64,000 nucleotides of DNA from Lysobacterales bacterium (lineage in GTDB: Bacteria; Pseudomonadota; Gammaproteobacteria; Xanthomonadales; SZUA-38): NCBI GenBank assembly GCA_030065125.1, contig JASJDM010000023.1, positions 1-64,000 of the forward strand. Direction: 5' to 3'. The position numbers were made by a program, and so were the translations under genes. The number at the start of each line of letters is the position of its first letter. Positions within the stretch are counted from its first letter, which is position 1. Positions 9,140-18,072 of this stretch are shown piece by piece. The notes under the pieces were generated by a model. That model saw only the letters and a program-made list of their open reading frames with translations. It was not told the DNA's origin and searched no databases.

Positions 9140-10126
9140 TCAGGGCACTTGAAGCAGAAGCCCTGAGGACTCGAAGTTCAGCTGCATGCCAGCTCCGGAG
9201 CCAACGCCAAATGCGTCACAGTCAAACGTCGTATAGGTATAGATCTTGAGCCCCACGCCCTGAACCACCGGGACGGAGTATTTGTTGATAAGCCAGTTCG
9301 ACGCGAAGTGTTCGCTGATTGCGGTGTTGAACTGGATGTTCTTTCCTTCTTTGGAGAACAGGGATCGACTGAAGTTGGTTCCCAGTATTCCACCGCCCTT
9401 CCCGTAGGTTTGCCCAACGGCAACGCAGGTTTCATTGATCCAGGCACCCGCGCTGATCTTACCCAGGGGACTGAAGAGATCCGCGAAGCTCTGGCCCCAA
9501 ACGATGCCGGCAATCTGGTTCAATGGGACAATATCCATAATGCCCGATTGACTGATCATCGATCCGGGGACCTCGTACATCGCACCGATGAGCAGGTAGG
9601 CCGAGTTCAGATCCCAGTATTCCTCCTTCCAGTTGAACCCCTCAACCGCCATCAAATCCAAGGCGAACCTGTTGCATTTGAGGTCATTCTCCTTGTCCTT
9701 CGAAACCGGAGACGACAGGGGTTTGTATTTTGCCTTGGCCTGACCCATTGGGCTGGTGTAAGTCACTTGACCCTGGAAATAGTCCGCGGGAAACGGGACC
9801 CATTTGAACTTGGAGCCTGTTGGCTCGGACAGGTACCAATCCTGGAAGCCTCGCTGCTGAAGCAAAGTACCCTCTAGATTGTCGGTAAGTTCTGCCCGCA
9901 AGCCCTTCCGTTCGACGGCCAGTTCCGACGACCACTCTTCCGCAAGGTTCTGTAGACGGTGGATGACATTGGAATCCGGGGGAGGCATTTCGAGGGCATT
10001 GGCCACCAGTTGGGCATGCCGCTGCGCTTTCCGCGCGGCCTTCCGACGGCGCTTGACTTCCCTTTCCTCTTGCTTTTTCAGATACCGAACGACCTTCCGT
10101 GGGCTGCTAAGCATTGTAGGGTTCAT
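9140..10126 (-). CDS. Unknown protein with very basic N-terminus
   Basis: 328 residues with an unusually strong ribosome binding site (GGAGGTGA ten bases before the ATG). Residues 10-40 are a run of Lys/Arg-rich helix (RKVVRYLKKQEEREVKRRRK), then a helical segment (~50-90) and a beta/Gly-rich C-terminal half ending GVGSGAGMQLNFESSGLLLQVP. No signal peptide, membrane segment or known domain is seen. Codon use is visibly less GC-biased than in genes downstream, which may point to transfer. It stands alone between the TPR gene and the LytTR gene. Function not recognised; an exported or nucleic-acid-binding role would be speculation. Confidence 0.65.
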   Translation of the reverse strand: MNPTMLSSPRKVVRYLKKQEEREVKRRRKAARKAQRHAQLVANALEMPPPDSNVIHRLQNLAEEWSSELAVERKGLRAELTDNLEGTLLQQRGFQDWYLSEPTGSKFKWVPFPADYFQGQVTYTSPMGQAKAKYKPLSSPVSKDKENDLKCNRFALDLMAVEGFNWKEEYWDLNSAYLLIGAMYEVPGSMISQSGIMDIVPLNQIAGIVWGQSFADLFSPLGKISAGAWINETCVAVGQTYGKGGGILGTNFSRSLFSKEGKNIQFNTAISEHFASNWLINKYSVPVVQGVGLKIYTYTTFDCDAFGVGSGAGMQLNFESSGLLLQVP

Positions 10127-10355
10127 GGCCTGTCACCTCCTCGCTTGACCAACCTCCTAATGGATGTGGGGACCGACAGGAATCGATTCTATTTGTAGTT
10201 GTACTTACCGATCGGAAAACGTGCCCGAAAAATGGGGGTAGGTCCGCAGTTGGGTACGGCGGTCTTGCATTGCAGCAGGCGATACACCGGCATCAATGAC
10301 CTGGATCGAGGCTCATTGAGCACCTCGTGAGCGTGCGATACCTGACCCCGAGTTT

Positions 10356-11279
10356 TTACGCGCGCTGCTTGAAGAATCCCCGGTCCCGCGCCCGCTGTAC
10401 GTAGCTGTCACTCACGGGCACCCAGGTGCCGTTGGACAATAACAGCTTCCAGCGGCGTTGCCCGCGGCGTGCACCGGTCACGTGGCCATCAGCGACCCAC
10501 CAGGAGCGGTGTACGCGGGCGCCCAGGCTCTCAGGCATTTCTTCTACGGCATCACCGAGGCGGTAGTGGACCAGCTCACTGCCTGATTCGATCATCACCC
10601 GAATGTAGTGTTCCTCCGCAGCTATGGCGATGATGTCCGAAGCCTCGGTCGCCGGCAGCTTTTCCAGGAAGTCGGGGCGGATCGGGGCGTCCTGCTGCGG
10701 CGCTTGACCTCCGGTCAGCCCGGCGTCAATCAAGAACCACAGCAGGACATTGGCGGGCACCAGCACGCTGGCCAGGGTCGCGTATTCGCCCACAAACGCC
10801 AGAACCTGGGAATACTCACGCAGTTCGCTGTCGTCGTGTGTCGGTAGCAGTGGCAGCCATTGCTCCAGGGAGACTTCTATGGCGGTCAAAGGCACAACCG
10901 CCACCAGGGTGACCGTCACTGCTGGTTTCAACCATGCGGGGGTTTCCAGGTGACCGGCAAACCATCTGTCCACCACCCAGGCCGCGAAAAAAAGGCTGCC
11001 CAGAAGCCCGCCCAATCGGGCAACCCAGAAGGCGATGCTCTCAAGTGCGCTGGCATTGACCAGCTCATCCCTCAGCTGCATCACCGCCGCCGCGAGGCCA
11101 ACCAGCACAAGAAAGCGCAGGTTCCGGCCCGAAGGCTCGGGCAGCCATGATTTGAGGTGACGATTCAAGACACTAGCCGGACGATTCAAGAAGGATACGT
11201 CAAGTCCATGAAATATAAGCACTTCACGGCGCAATGCCAATCTAGACTGGGTTCGGACCAGACGGAGAACTTGAATCAT
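10356..11279 (-). CDS. Membrane-bound LytTR-family regulator
   Basis: About 307 residues from the ATG at 11279; a longer start at 11324 and TTG codons further in are alternatives. Four hydrophobic segments occupy the first two thirds (LRFLVLVGLAAAVMQ, FWVARLGGLLGSLFFAAWVV, TVTLVAVVPLTAIEV, ATLASVLVPANVLLWFLI), and the last ~95 residues are a LytTR DNA-binding domain (IAIAAEEHYIRVMIE ... VHRSWWVADGHV). One-component membrane regulators of this shape sense an envelope signal and bind DNA directly. It is divergent from the MipA/OmpV gene and the two candidate ATGs share the tetramer CATG, so it may control that gene. Confidence 0.85.
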   Translation of the reverse strand: MIQVLRLVRTQSRLALRREVLIFHGLDVSFLNRPASVLNRHLKSWLPEPSGRNLRFLVLVGLAAAVMQLRDELVNASALESIAFWVARLGGLLGSLFFAAWVVDRWFAGHLETPAWLKPAVTVTLVAVVPLTAIEVSLEQWLPLLPTHDDSELREYSQVLAFVGEYATLASVLVPANVLLWFLIDAGLTGGQAPQQDAPIRPDFLEKLPATEASDIIAIAAEEHYIRVMIESGSELVHYRLGDAVEEMPESLGARVHRSWWVADGHVTGARRGQRRWKLLLSNGTWVPVSDSYVQRARDRGFFKQRA

Positions 11280-12084
11280 GCAAAGGATAGGGATGGGCCT
11301 GCTTCTGGCGATGGTGGCGGGCACGGCGAGTTCCGAACCCGAGTGGCCGGAACTGTTGGACGTTGATCTCAGTTACCGCTACAGCAGTCCGCTGCAGGAA
11401 GCCAGTCCCTGGGGTGTGCGCCTGGGGCTGGGGGTTGAATCGGAACCCACTTACCAGGGCAGCGACAGGACCGATACCGAGATCGACCCGTTTCTGGTGG
11501 TTTCCTACCGGTTTGATTGGGGCAATGTCTTTCTTGCCGGCGACGGTCTGGGCTACAGTCGCATGCTGACCGATAACTTTGGCATCCTGCTTCAGCTGGA
11601 AGACGAGGATGCCAGGGAAGACGGTGACGACGACCGCCTGATTGGCCTGGCCCAGGAGGAAGAACTTGAGCTGGAAATCACTGGCCGCTACTTCCTGGGT
11701 CCCTGGAGTTTCGGTGCGTCCCTGGCGCCTGCCACCGGAGACAAGGGTGTGGTCTGGTTCCTGGGCGCCGGGCGGACCTGGCAGCAGGACCGCCTTCTGG
11801 TGACGGTGAATGCGGATCTCAGCGGTTCGGACAAAGACAATCAACGAACCGATTTTGGCATTACCCCGGAGTTGAGCACGGTCAGCGGATTCCCGGTGTA
11901 CGAACCGGACGGTGGGCTCAAGTCTTTTGGCCTGAGACTCAACGCTGAGTACAAGCTCAGCCCGAACTGGTTTTTCTACGGTCAAGTCGACTATGAGAAG
12001 CTGCTGGGAGACGTGGCCGACAGCCCGCTGGTTTTTGATGACCATCAGATTGAAGCCGGATTTGGGTTCTACTATCGATTCTGA
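11278..12084 (+). CDS. MipA/OmpV family outer-membrane protein
   Basis: 268 residues with a signal peptide (MQRIGMGLLLAMVAGTASS) and the family pattern GVRLGLGVESEPTYQGSDR, FLVVSYRF and FLAGDGLGYSRM. The protein ends in FGFYYRF with a terminal Phe, as expected for a beta-barrel inserted by BAM. GGAG (11263-11266) supports the ATG at 11278. MipA/OmpV proteins are scaffolds or channels in the outer membrane. The gene is divergent from the LytTR regulator, a likely controller. Its own promoter must lie inside the 5' coding part of the LytTR gene if that gene starts at 11279. Confidence 0.88.
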   Translation: MQRIGMGLLLAMVAGTASSEPEWPELLDVDLSYRYSSPLQEASPWGVRLGLGVESEPTYQGSDRTDTEIDPFLVVSYRFDWGNVFLAGDGLGYSRMLTDNFGILLQLEDEDAREDGDDDRLIGLAQEEELELEITGRYFLGPWSFGASLAPATGDKGVVWFLGAGRTWQQDRLLVTVNADLSGSDKDNQRTDFGITPELSTVSGFPVYEPDGGLKSFGLRLNAEYKLSPNWFFYGQVDYEKLLGDVADSPLVFDDHQIEAGFGFYYRF

Positions 12085-12384
12085 TCCTGCTTATTCAAAG
12101 CAGATTCCCGTGCCCGACTGCCGGAGCACCCGACTCCGGTGGGTGGTGAGAAACCCCAGGGCGCTCCAGGATTTGTCACCTTTGGCAGCTCAGGATCGAG
12201 TTGCCCCCAACACCAGGTAAATCCACCTTGGGGGCGCGAATCGTAGACTGATCTTCAATCGCGGCTGCTCCGGCCTCACGGGACGCTTTGTCCGACGCGA
12301 GCCTTCCACTAAAGACAAACCCAAAAGCGGTCGATCTTATACCGCATATTCTGCTTTCTTGAATTTTTGGGTGGGAAGGAGCGT
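12085..12384. other. Intergenic region, 300 bases
   Basis: Spacer between the MipA/OmpV protein and the hybrid kinase. It holds a small hairpin (CCGGAG 12121-12126 / CTCCGG 12134-12139) that could help end the upstream transcript, an 8-base inverted repeat described separately, and presumably the kinase promoter. No small gene or tRNA was seen. Confidence 0.4.
12203..12235. repeat. Inverted repeat GCCCCCAA / TTGGGGGC
   Basis: Perfect 8-base arms (12203-12210 and 12228-12235) around a 17-base loop, in the spacer upstream of the CHASE4 kinase gene. It could form an RNA hairpin in the kinase leader or the tail of the MipA/OmpV transcript, or be a protein binding site. No T-tract follows, so a simple intrinsic terminator is unlikely. 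Confidence 0.4.
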
Positions 12385-15039
12385 ATGTCCCTGAGACGCA
12401 AAATCAGCGCCATATTGTCCGCGGTCGTCTGCGGCTACCTGGTCCTGTGCGCCTGGGTCGTAGATTGGGCCATCCTGGATCCTTTCGCGAGGCTGGAAGA
12501 CAAAATGGTCGGGGAAAACCTTGCGCGGGTAGATCGAGCCATTCAGGGCGAGGTGGATGCCGTCACCATGATCAACCTGGATTTCTCTCCCTGGGACGAA
12601 ACCTATGAATTCCTTCAAGGCAATCGACCGGCCTATATCGAGGAAAATTTTGCCTACTCGAACTGGATGCAGAATCTGGGGATTGACGTTATCGCCTTTT
12701 ACGACAGAGACGGAAACCTCCGATGGGGCGGTGTCTCGGGTGGTTCGAGCGATACCTTTCTGCCCGTTGATGGATTGTTAAACCCCAAACTTGCGCCCGT
12801 ATTCCCATTGATCAACCATCGCTCTGTTTCCAGTCAGAAGACCGGGCTGTTACCCACCTCACGAAATGACATACTGGCATTTGCATCGTTTCCTGTCCTG
12901 ACCAGCGACAAAAAGGGACCCGTTGTTGGAGCCGTGTTCACGGGCAGATTTCTCGACAAAAAGGCGATTGACCGCATTTCTGAACACACCAGGGTCGGTG
13001 TTGAACTCTACCCGCTGTCAAATCCAGGCGTTGCCGGCGGGGCAGTGGATTACAGCGGCCTGGAAAACACGTGGAAGACAAATGCGGTCGGTGAAAACCT
13101 GCGAAGCAGCAAGTTACTCCGAGATGCCTATGGCCAGCCGGTGGCTGCTCTCAAAGCCACGACGCCGGCCGACATATCTGCCATGGGGGAAAAAACAGTG
13201 GTCGTCACCTTGGTTGCCCTCTCATCCGCGGGATTGGTGACTTTTTTGGCAATGGCATTCCTGCTGCAGCGACTGGTTCTGTCGCCGATCGCAAAACTGG
13301 ACCGCCATATGGCGAGCATTGAAGCAAGCGGTGATCTATCAAAGCGAATCGCCAGCAACGGCAAAGATGAAATTGGGACGCTGGCTAACCGGTTTGATCG
13401 ACTGACCGACCGGTTGGAGACCAGCCATGGAGAAATGGTGGAAGCTCGCGATACCGCATTGGAGGTATCCCGCCTCAAGAGCGAGTTTCTCGCCGCGATG
13501 AGTCACGAGATCCGTACGCCAATGAATGGCGTCATGGGAATGACCGAACTGCTGCTCTCGTCAGCGCTTGATGATCGGCAGCGCCGGTTTGCCAGAACTG
13601 TCCACAAATCTGCTGAGTCTCTGCTGGGTATCATCAACGACATTCTGGACTTCTCGAAGATCGAGGCGGGCAAGCTGGAGTTCGAATCCCTGGATTTCGA
13701 TATGCGCGAACTCCTGGAGGACACCGCCTTCATGTTCTCTGAGTCCACCAACGCGAAGGGCATTGAGCTGATGGTCTTTGTTCCACCAGATTGCGAGGTC
13801 TGCGTGGTGGGTGACCAGATGAGAATTCGCCAGATCCTGGTGAATCTTATTGGCAACGCGGTGAAATTTACTTCGGAAGGCCGCATTGTGATTCGGTCAT
13901 TTGTGCTGCAGGAAGGTAACGAAGAATCACTGTTCCGTATTGAAGTTGAGGATACCGGCATTGGCATCCCCAGCGACAAGCAAAAGCTGGTGTTTGAGTC
14001 GTTCAGCCAGGCTGATGGCTCAACCACGAGGAAATTCGGTGGATCAGGTCTTGGACTGACCATCAGCCGTCAGCTGGTGGAAATGATGGGCGGACAGATC
14101 GGCGTTAAATCGACTCAGGGAAAGGGGTCAACCTTTTGGATCGACTTGCCTTTGCAGCATGGAAGCTGCGCCTTGATGGCGCCCCAGTCCCAATTGGACA
14201 TGATGGAGGGCGTGCGCGCCCTGATCGTGGACGATAGCGACACCAATTGCGAAATTCTTGAGAATCAGCTTGCCGCCTGGGGACTGCGCTGTGATTCCTG
14301 CTTCAGTGGCGAGCAGGCCCTGGGACAGCTTCGTGCTGCAGCCAAACAGCAGGATCCATTCAGACTGTTACTTCTGGATCTGGATATGCCCGGCATGGAC
14401 GGGCTTGAATGTGCCCAGCTGATTTCATCCGACCCCAAAATCCCAGCCATGCCAACGGCGTTGCTCAGCTCGGTCGCCATCGAGGGCACCGAAAGGCTTG
14501 TGGCCGGACTTGATGATCACCTGACCAAGCCGATCCGTCAGTCCGAGCTGTTTGACTGTCTCACCAGGCTGTTGGGAACCCGTCCTGATGCATCCGACAA
14601 CAAATCGGACCAGCACGAAGCCGAGTCAAAAATTTCTACCCTTCGGATACTGCTCGTCGAGGACAATGAGGTCAATCAGCTCGTGGCCCAGGAAATGCTC
14701 CGACAACTGCGTATGGAAGCAGACATTGCCTCGGACGGTCTTGAAGCGCTCGAAGTAATGTCATCGAAGACCTTTGACCTGGTCCTGATGGATTGTCACA
14801 TGCCGGGTCTGGATGGGTTTGAAACCACCAGGAAAATTCGCGAGTTGGAGATGCATGGAGGCCAGCGGACCACGGTCGTGGCGATGACCGCCAATGCGTC
14901 GACGAGCGACCGGCAGGATTGTCTCGACGCTGGAATGGACGACTATATCTCCAAGCCCTTCAGCCAGGGGCAATTGCAGGAAGTTATCCAGAATCAGATG
15001 CAGGGACGCCGGGAAGCCGCCGCTGACCGGTTGACATAA
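12385..15039 (+). CDS. CHASE4 hybrid histidine kinase with two receivers
   Basis: 884 residues from the ATG at 12385 (GGAG closely upstream; a TTG at 12367 is in frame). Order: membrane segment, periplasmic CHASE4-like sensor (MINLDFSPWDETYEFL and FYDRDGNLRWGG, ~45-260), second membrane segment (~275-300), HAMP, HisKA with AAMSHEIRTPMNGVMGM, ATPase with NLIGNAVKFT, EDTGIGIP and FGGSGLGL, then two receivers (VDDSDTN ... DLDMPGMDG ... LTKP and VEDNEVN ... MDCHMPGLDG ... ISKP). No Hpt domain is present, so phosphate must pass to a separate Hpt protein. It stands alone, without a response regulator next to it. The CHASE4 ligand is unknown. Confidence 0.93.
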   Translation: MSLRRKISAILSAVVCGYLVLCAWVVDWAILDPFARLEDKMVGENLARVDRAIQGEVDAVTMINLDFSPWDETYEFLQGNRPAYIEENFAYSNWMQNLGIDVIAFYDRDGNLRWGGVSGGSSDTFLPVDGLLNPKLAPVFPLINHRSVSSQKTGLLPTSRNDILAFASFPVLTSDKKGPVVGAVFTGRFLDKKAIDRISEHTRVGVELYPLSNPGVAGGAVDYSGLENTWKTNAVGENLRSSKLLRDAYGQPVAALKATTPADISAMGEKTVVVTLVALSSAGLVTFLAMAFLLQRLVLSPIAKLDRHMASIEASGDLSKRIASNGKDEIGTLANRFDRLTDRLETSHGEMVEARDTALEVSRLKSEFLAAMSHEIRTPMNGVMGMTELLLSSALDDRQRRFARTVHKSAESLLGIINDILDFSKIEAGKLEFESLDFDMRELLEDTAFMFSESTNAKGIELMVFVPPDCEVCVVGDQMRIRQILVNLIGNAVKFTSEGRIVIRSFVLQEGNEESLFRIEVEDTGIGIPSDKQKLVFESFSQADGSTTRKFGGSGLGLTISRQLVEMMGGQIGVKSTQGKGSTFWIDLPLQHGSCALMAPQSQLDMMEGVRALIVDDSDTNCEILENQLAAWGLRCDSCFSGEQALGQLRAAAKQQDPFRLLLLDLDMPGMDGLECAQLISSDPKIPAMPTALLSSVAIEGTERLVAGLDDHLTKPIRQSELFDCLTRLLGTRPDASDNKSDQHEAESKISTLRILLVEDNEVNQLVAQEMLRQLRMEADIASDGLEALEVMSSKTFDLVLMDCHMPGLDGFETTRKIRELEMHGGQRTTVVAMTANASTSDRQDCLDAGMDDYISKPFSQGQLQEVIQNQMQGRREAAADRLT

Positions 15040-15084
15040 AAGCCAGAACTTGACTCAAGTCGAGTTCGTAATGCGCAAAAGTCC

Positions 15085-15110
15085 GCCGCCGCGTTACCGC
15101 TGAAACTCTC
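15085..15110 (+). repeat. Dispersed 26-base intergenic repeat, copy 1
   Basis: This segment matches 16245-16270 at 24 of 26 positions, sharing the identical core GCGTTACCGCTGAAACT. It starts 45 bases after the kinase stop codon. A weaker relative (16 of 18) lies at 3183-3200 at the end of the LysR gene. The function is unknown; it could be a remnant of a small repeat family or a shared regulatory site. Confidence 0.5.
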
Positions 15111-15219
15111 CGGGTACCTGATCCGCGTGGTGTAGCCCGGAGCTTCGGGTTTTCCCGATTCTTAAGCTGTTCCCCACCACCCATATATTCAGTAATACGA
15201 GCGCAATAGGGGAACTGTT

Positions 15220-16185
15220 GTGTTTATCAAAGTAATGCCAATTTTGTTTCTGATTCTGGCGCAGTTTGTTATCGCCGAACCATTGCGGACCGCCTTTACC
15301 TATCAAGGCCACCTCAAACAGTCTGGCACCCCTGCAAACGGTGCATTTGATTTCGATTTTCAGTTATTTGACCTGCAATCAGGCGGTGTAGCCATCGCGG
15401 AACCATCTCCGTTGGAGGAGGTGAACGTGGTTGACGGCATTTTCACAGTAGAATTGGACTTTGGCACGGCGCCTTTCGCGGGTGACCAGCTTTGGCTGCA
15501 GGTTGGTGTCCGAGAGGGTTCGAGCCCCGGTGGGCACACCATTCTGCTGCCAAGGCAGGAACTCACGGTGGCGCCGTATGCGCTGCATGCTGAGATGGTC
15601 GCAATGGGAGCCGTCGGCAGCACTGAAGTTGATAGCTCCCAGGTTCAGCTGCGGATCTCAGACAGCTGCTCTGCCGGGCGGTACGTTCAAGCGATTTCCG
15701 AAGATGGCACGGTCACCTGCATTGCTGACAGCATCGGGCTTACCGCGGTTACCAGTGGCGATATCGTTGACGACACCATTACCTCGGACGATCTGGGGAG
15801 CGGGTCAGTGGGCGTTGACGAGATAGACACCAACGCCGTAGGTTCGGCCGAAATCATCAACGGCTCGGTGGGATCGGTGGACATAGCCACGGCTGCGGTC
15901 GGTTCTCCCGCAATCGCCAACGGCGGGGTGACCACGGTAGACCTGGCGAATGGAGCTGTGACGTTTGAAAAGCACAACTTCGGTTCGCCAACGGTTCTGG
16001 CCTCCAGCTGCGGATCATTTGTTGCCGTCGCCGTGTGCCCGGCCGGGAATATCGACACCGCCGCGCGCTGCAATTTGGTGACCGCAGGCAATTTCTGCGA
16101 GTTTGACGCGGCTCAGGGGTGCACGGTACTCAGTGACGCCCTCGACAATTGCGGTAATTATGACTGGTACTTCCGGATCAACTGA
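15220..16185 (+). CDS. Secreted protein with degenerate repeats
   Basis: 321 residues with a signal peptide (FIKVMPILFLILAQFVIA). The GTG start follows AGGGGA. The N-terminal half resembles exported beta proteins that start FTYQGHLKQSGTPANGAFDFDFQLFD and end in a VAPYALHAE motif, a module seen in surface proteins of myxobacteria and gammaproteobacteria. The middle (~175-255) consists of short degenerate repeats of the type GS-EI--GSVGS-DI, likely a beta-solenoid stalk. The C-terminal ~55 residues contain six cysteines, suggesting disulfides. Function unknown; a surface or appendage role is inferred. Confidence 0.75.
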   Translation: MFIKVMPILFLILAQFVIAEPLRTAFTYQGHLKQSGTPANGAFDFDFQLFDLQSGGVAIAEPSPLEEVNVVDGIFTVELDFGTAPFAGDQLWLQVGVREGSSPGGHTILLPRQELTVAPYALHAEMVAMGAVGSTEVDSSQVQLRISDSCSAGRYVQAISEDGTVTCIADSIGLTAVTSGDIVDDTITSDDLGSGSVGVDEIDTNAVGSAEIINGSVGSVDIATAAVGSPAIANGGVTTVDLANGAVTFEKHNFGSPTVLASSCGSFVAVAVCPAGNIDTAARCNLVTAGNFCEFDAAQGCTVLSDALDNCGNYDWYFRIN

Positions 16186-16244
16186 TCAGCCTGTCGGAGT
16201 CAGCCTCTGGGCCTCCGGAGGTACCTGTTTAAGGTCATAAATTT

Positions 16245-16270
16245 GCCGCGGCGTTACCGCTGAAACTTTC
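16245..16270 (+). repeat. Dispersed 26-base intergenic repeat, copy 2
   Basis: Second copy of the repeat at 15085-15110 (24 of 26 identical), in the same orientation and 60 bases after the stop codon of the secreted repeat protein. Both copies therefore sit just downstream of consecutive plus-strand genes. It has no T-tract and no strong internal symmetry. Confidence 0.5.
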
Positions 16271-16302
16271 GAAGTATTCAATGCTCGTGCAATGGACGGG
16301 AT

Positions 16303-18072
16303 CTATTGCGGTGCCGTGGAAGAAATGGGCAGGGGCTTTATGCCCGCTCGCTCCACAAGCTCCCAGAACCGAGAATCTTCCCGAAGCTCTTTCATTGATG
16401 GCATGTACAGAACCTCCACCATCAGTACTTCCCTGTCGTCCACGGCTTCCTGCAGCAAGGCCAGTGCGCGGTCGAAATCACCAAACGCCGCGTAATACGC
16501 CGCCACCATCCTTTTCTTAGGAAGCGAGCCGGGATCGACGGCCATTGCCCGGGTAATGGATTGCTCCGCCAGATCATTTTCTCCGCGCCACCGATGGACC
16601 ATGGCTGTATGAATATGGTCGAACAGGGAGACTGCGTTAACAGGCAGCAGTTCGGCGAGTCTTTCGAAATCCCTGGCGGCTGCGAGAGTGGTTCGCCGGA
16701 TGGCGTTGCTGACTTCCTGGGGCACCCAGGCGCTGATCTCAGTAGTCAGGAACTCTTCTGCGGCATCGAAGCGTCCGCTTCTGACAATATTCATATACAG
16801 GCCCGCGTAGGCCCGGTTTGAAATGGGATCCAGGGCGAGCGCCCTGCGATAGGTCTTATCCGCTTCATTGAATTGCCCGGCCATGCTCAAAAAGTATGCG
16901 TAGCTGCGAATTCCCTCGGCGTCCTGGGGCGCCAATGCCAGGGCTCGTTGATAGGAGTGATTCGCCGCCGGTAAATCCCAGTCGAATTCGATCTGAATAT
17001 CGCCAAGCGCAAACCAGGCTTCGGGCAGGGCATCGTCGATGGCCAAAGCCTGCTGAGCATATCGCCGGGCTTTCTCATAAGCCTCCGTCTTGTCTGCCTC
17101 TCCTTCTATGGCCAGGGCTCCCCATGCGTCTGCCAGGCCGGCGTATGGCGGCGCATATCCGGGACTGCGTCTCACTACCGCTTCGAACATGTCCATGGCC
17201 GAACGGATCAGGTCGACATCGCTGCTGTTCCTGCCAATCAGGTAACGTTCCCGGGCCCTCAGATAATCCACATACACTTCCGCCTGCGGCGGTACCGGCG
17301 TGTGGGGAAGACCAGCCAGCAGCTTCGGCGCAATGGCCGCCACAACCTCTCGGCTGATTTCGTCCTGGATGGCGAAAACATCGTCCAGCCGACGGTCGTA
17401 ATTGTGGCTCCAGACCTGGGTATCAGACTGGGCTTCAACCAGGCGCACGGACATGCGGATCATGCCCTGGTGACTTCGAAGCGAACCGGTCAGGAGGTGA
17501 GTGACGCCCAGACGACTGGCGATATCCGACGGCGCCAGTTCCTGGTCCCTCAGCAGAAACGACGATGACCGGGCAATACAGCGGAGCCCCTGGGTCCGCG
17601 TGAGGCGGCCAAGGATATCTTCGGCAACGCCGTCGGAAAAAAACGTCATGTCGTCGTTGTCACTCAGGTTGATGAATGGCATGACGGCGATTGAGTGCTC
17701 GCTGTTGGTGGAGCTGCCCGCGTCTCCAGACAGTACAAACTTGTCAACCGCGAAATAGCTCACCGCCAGCGTGAGGGAGACAACGACCAGCTGATTCAAT
17801 CGCTGTCGTGATCTCAGGCTCGGGCCGGAATCGGGGTCGACTTCCGCATCTCGCTGGATGCCCTCGGAAGTCCATTCGAACAGCCAGGAAAACAGCACGA
17901 CCGGGACCAATCCGATGGCCAGCACAATCACGATGACGCGAATAACCCCGGGACCGATCTCGAAAACCGGAAACAGCGTTTCGATGACCTGAACGATCAG
18001 CCACGAAAACGCGATGTAGGCGGCTGTGACGCGAAAGACATTGCGTCGCTTGAGCTGTTCGTAGAATGACAC
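16303..18072 (-). CDS. TolB-like / TPR membrane protein (paralogue)
   Basis: 589 residues from the GTG at 18072, preceded by GGGGGAAGG; an ATG at 18099 is also in frame. The N-terminal FYEQLKRRNVFRVTAAYIAFSW, three hydrophobic segments (to ~125), the TolB-like domain (SIAVMPFINLSDNDDMTFFS to ~250) and TPR repeats (~270-580) parallel the protein at 6818-8971. The start is chosen because family members begin close to the FxELKRRNVFRV motif. No enzymatic domain is visible. Two such proteins 9 kb apart suggest separate scaffolds for related signalling or envelope tasks. Confidence 0.85.
   Translation of the reverse strand: MSFYEQLKRRNVFRVTAAYIAFSWLIVQVIETLFPVFEIGPGVIRVIVIVLAIGLVPVVLFSWLFEWTSEGIQRDAEVDPDSGPSLRSRQRLNQLVVVSLTLAVSYFAVDKFVLSGDAGSSTNSEHSIAVMPFINLSDNDDMTFFSDGVAEDILGRLTRTQGLRCIARSSSFLLRDQELAPSDIASRLGVTHLLTGSLRSHQGMIRMSVRLVEAQSDTQVWSHNYDRRLDDVFAIQDEISREVVAAIAPKLLAGLPHTPVPPQAEVYVDYLRARERYLIGRNSSDVDLIRSAMDMFEAVVRRSPGYAPPYAGLADAWGALAIEGEADKTEAYEKARRYAQQALAIDDALPEAWFALGDIQIEFDWDLPAANHSYQRALALAPQDAEGIRSYAYFLSMAGQFNEADKTYRRALALDPISNRAYAGLYMNIVRSGRFDAAEEFLTTEISAWVPQEVSNAIRRTTLAAARDFERLAELLPVNAVSLFDHIHTAMVHRWRGENDLAEQSITRAMAVDPGSLPKKRMVAAYYAAFGDFDRALALLQEAVDDREVLMVEVLYMPSMKELREDSRFWELVERAGIKPLPISSTAPQ

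Noticed and set aside
15515..15528. GGGTTCGAGCCCC-like sequence resembling a tRNA T-arm
   Set aside because: It lies inside the coding frame of the secreted repeat protein and has no acceptor, D or anticodon arms around it.
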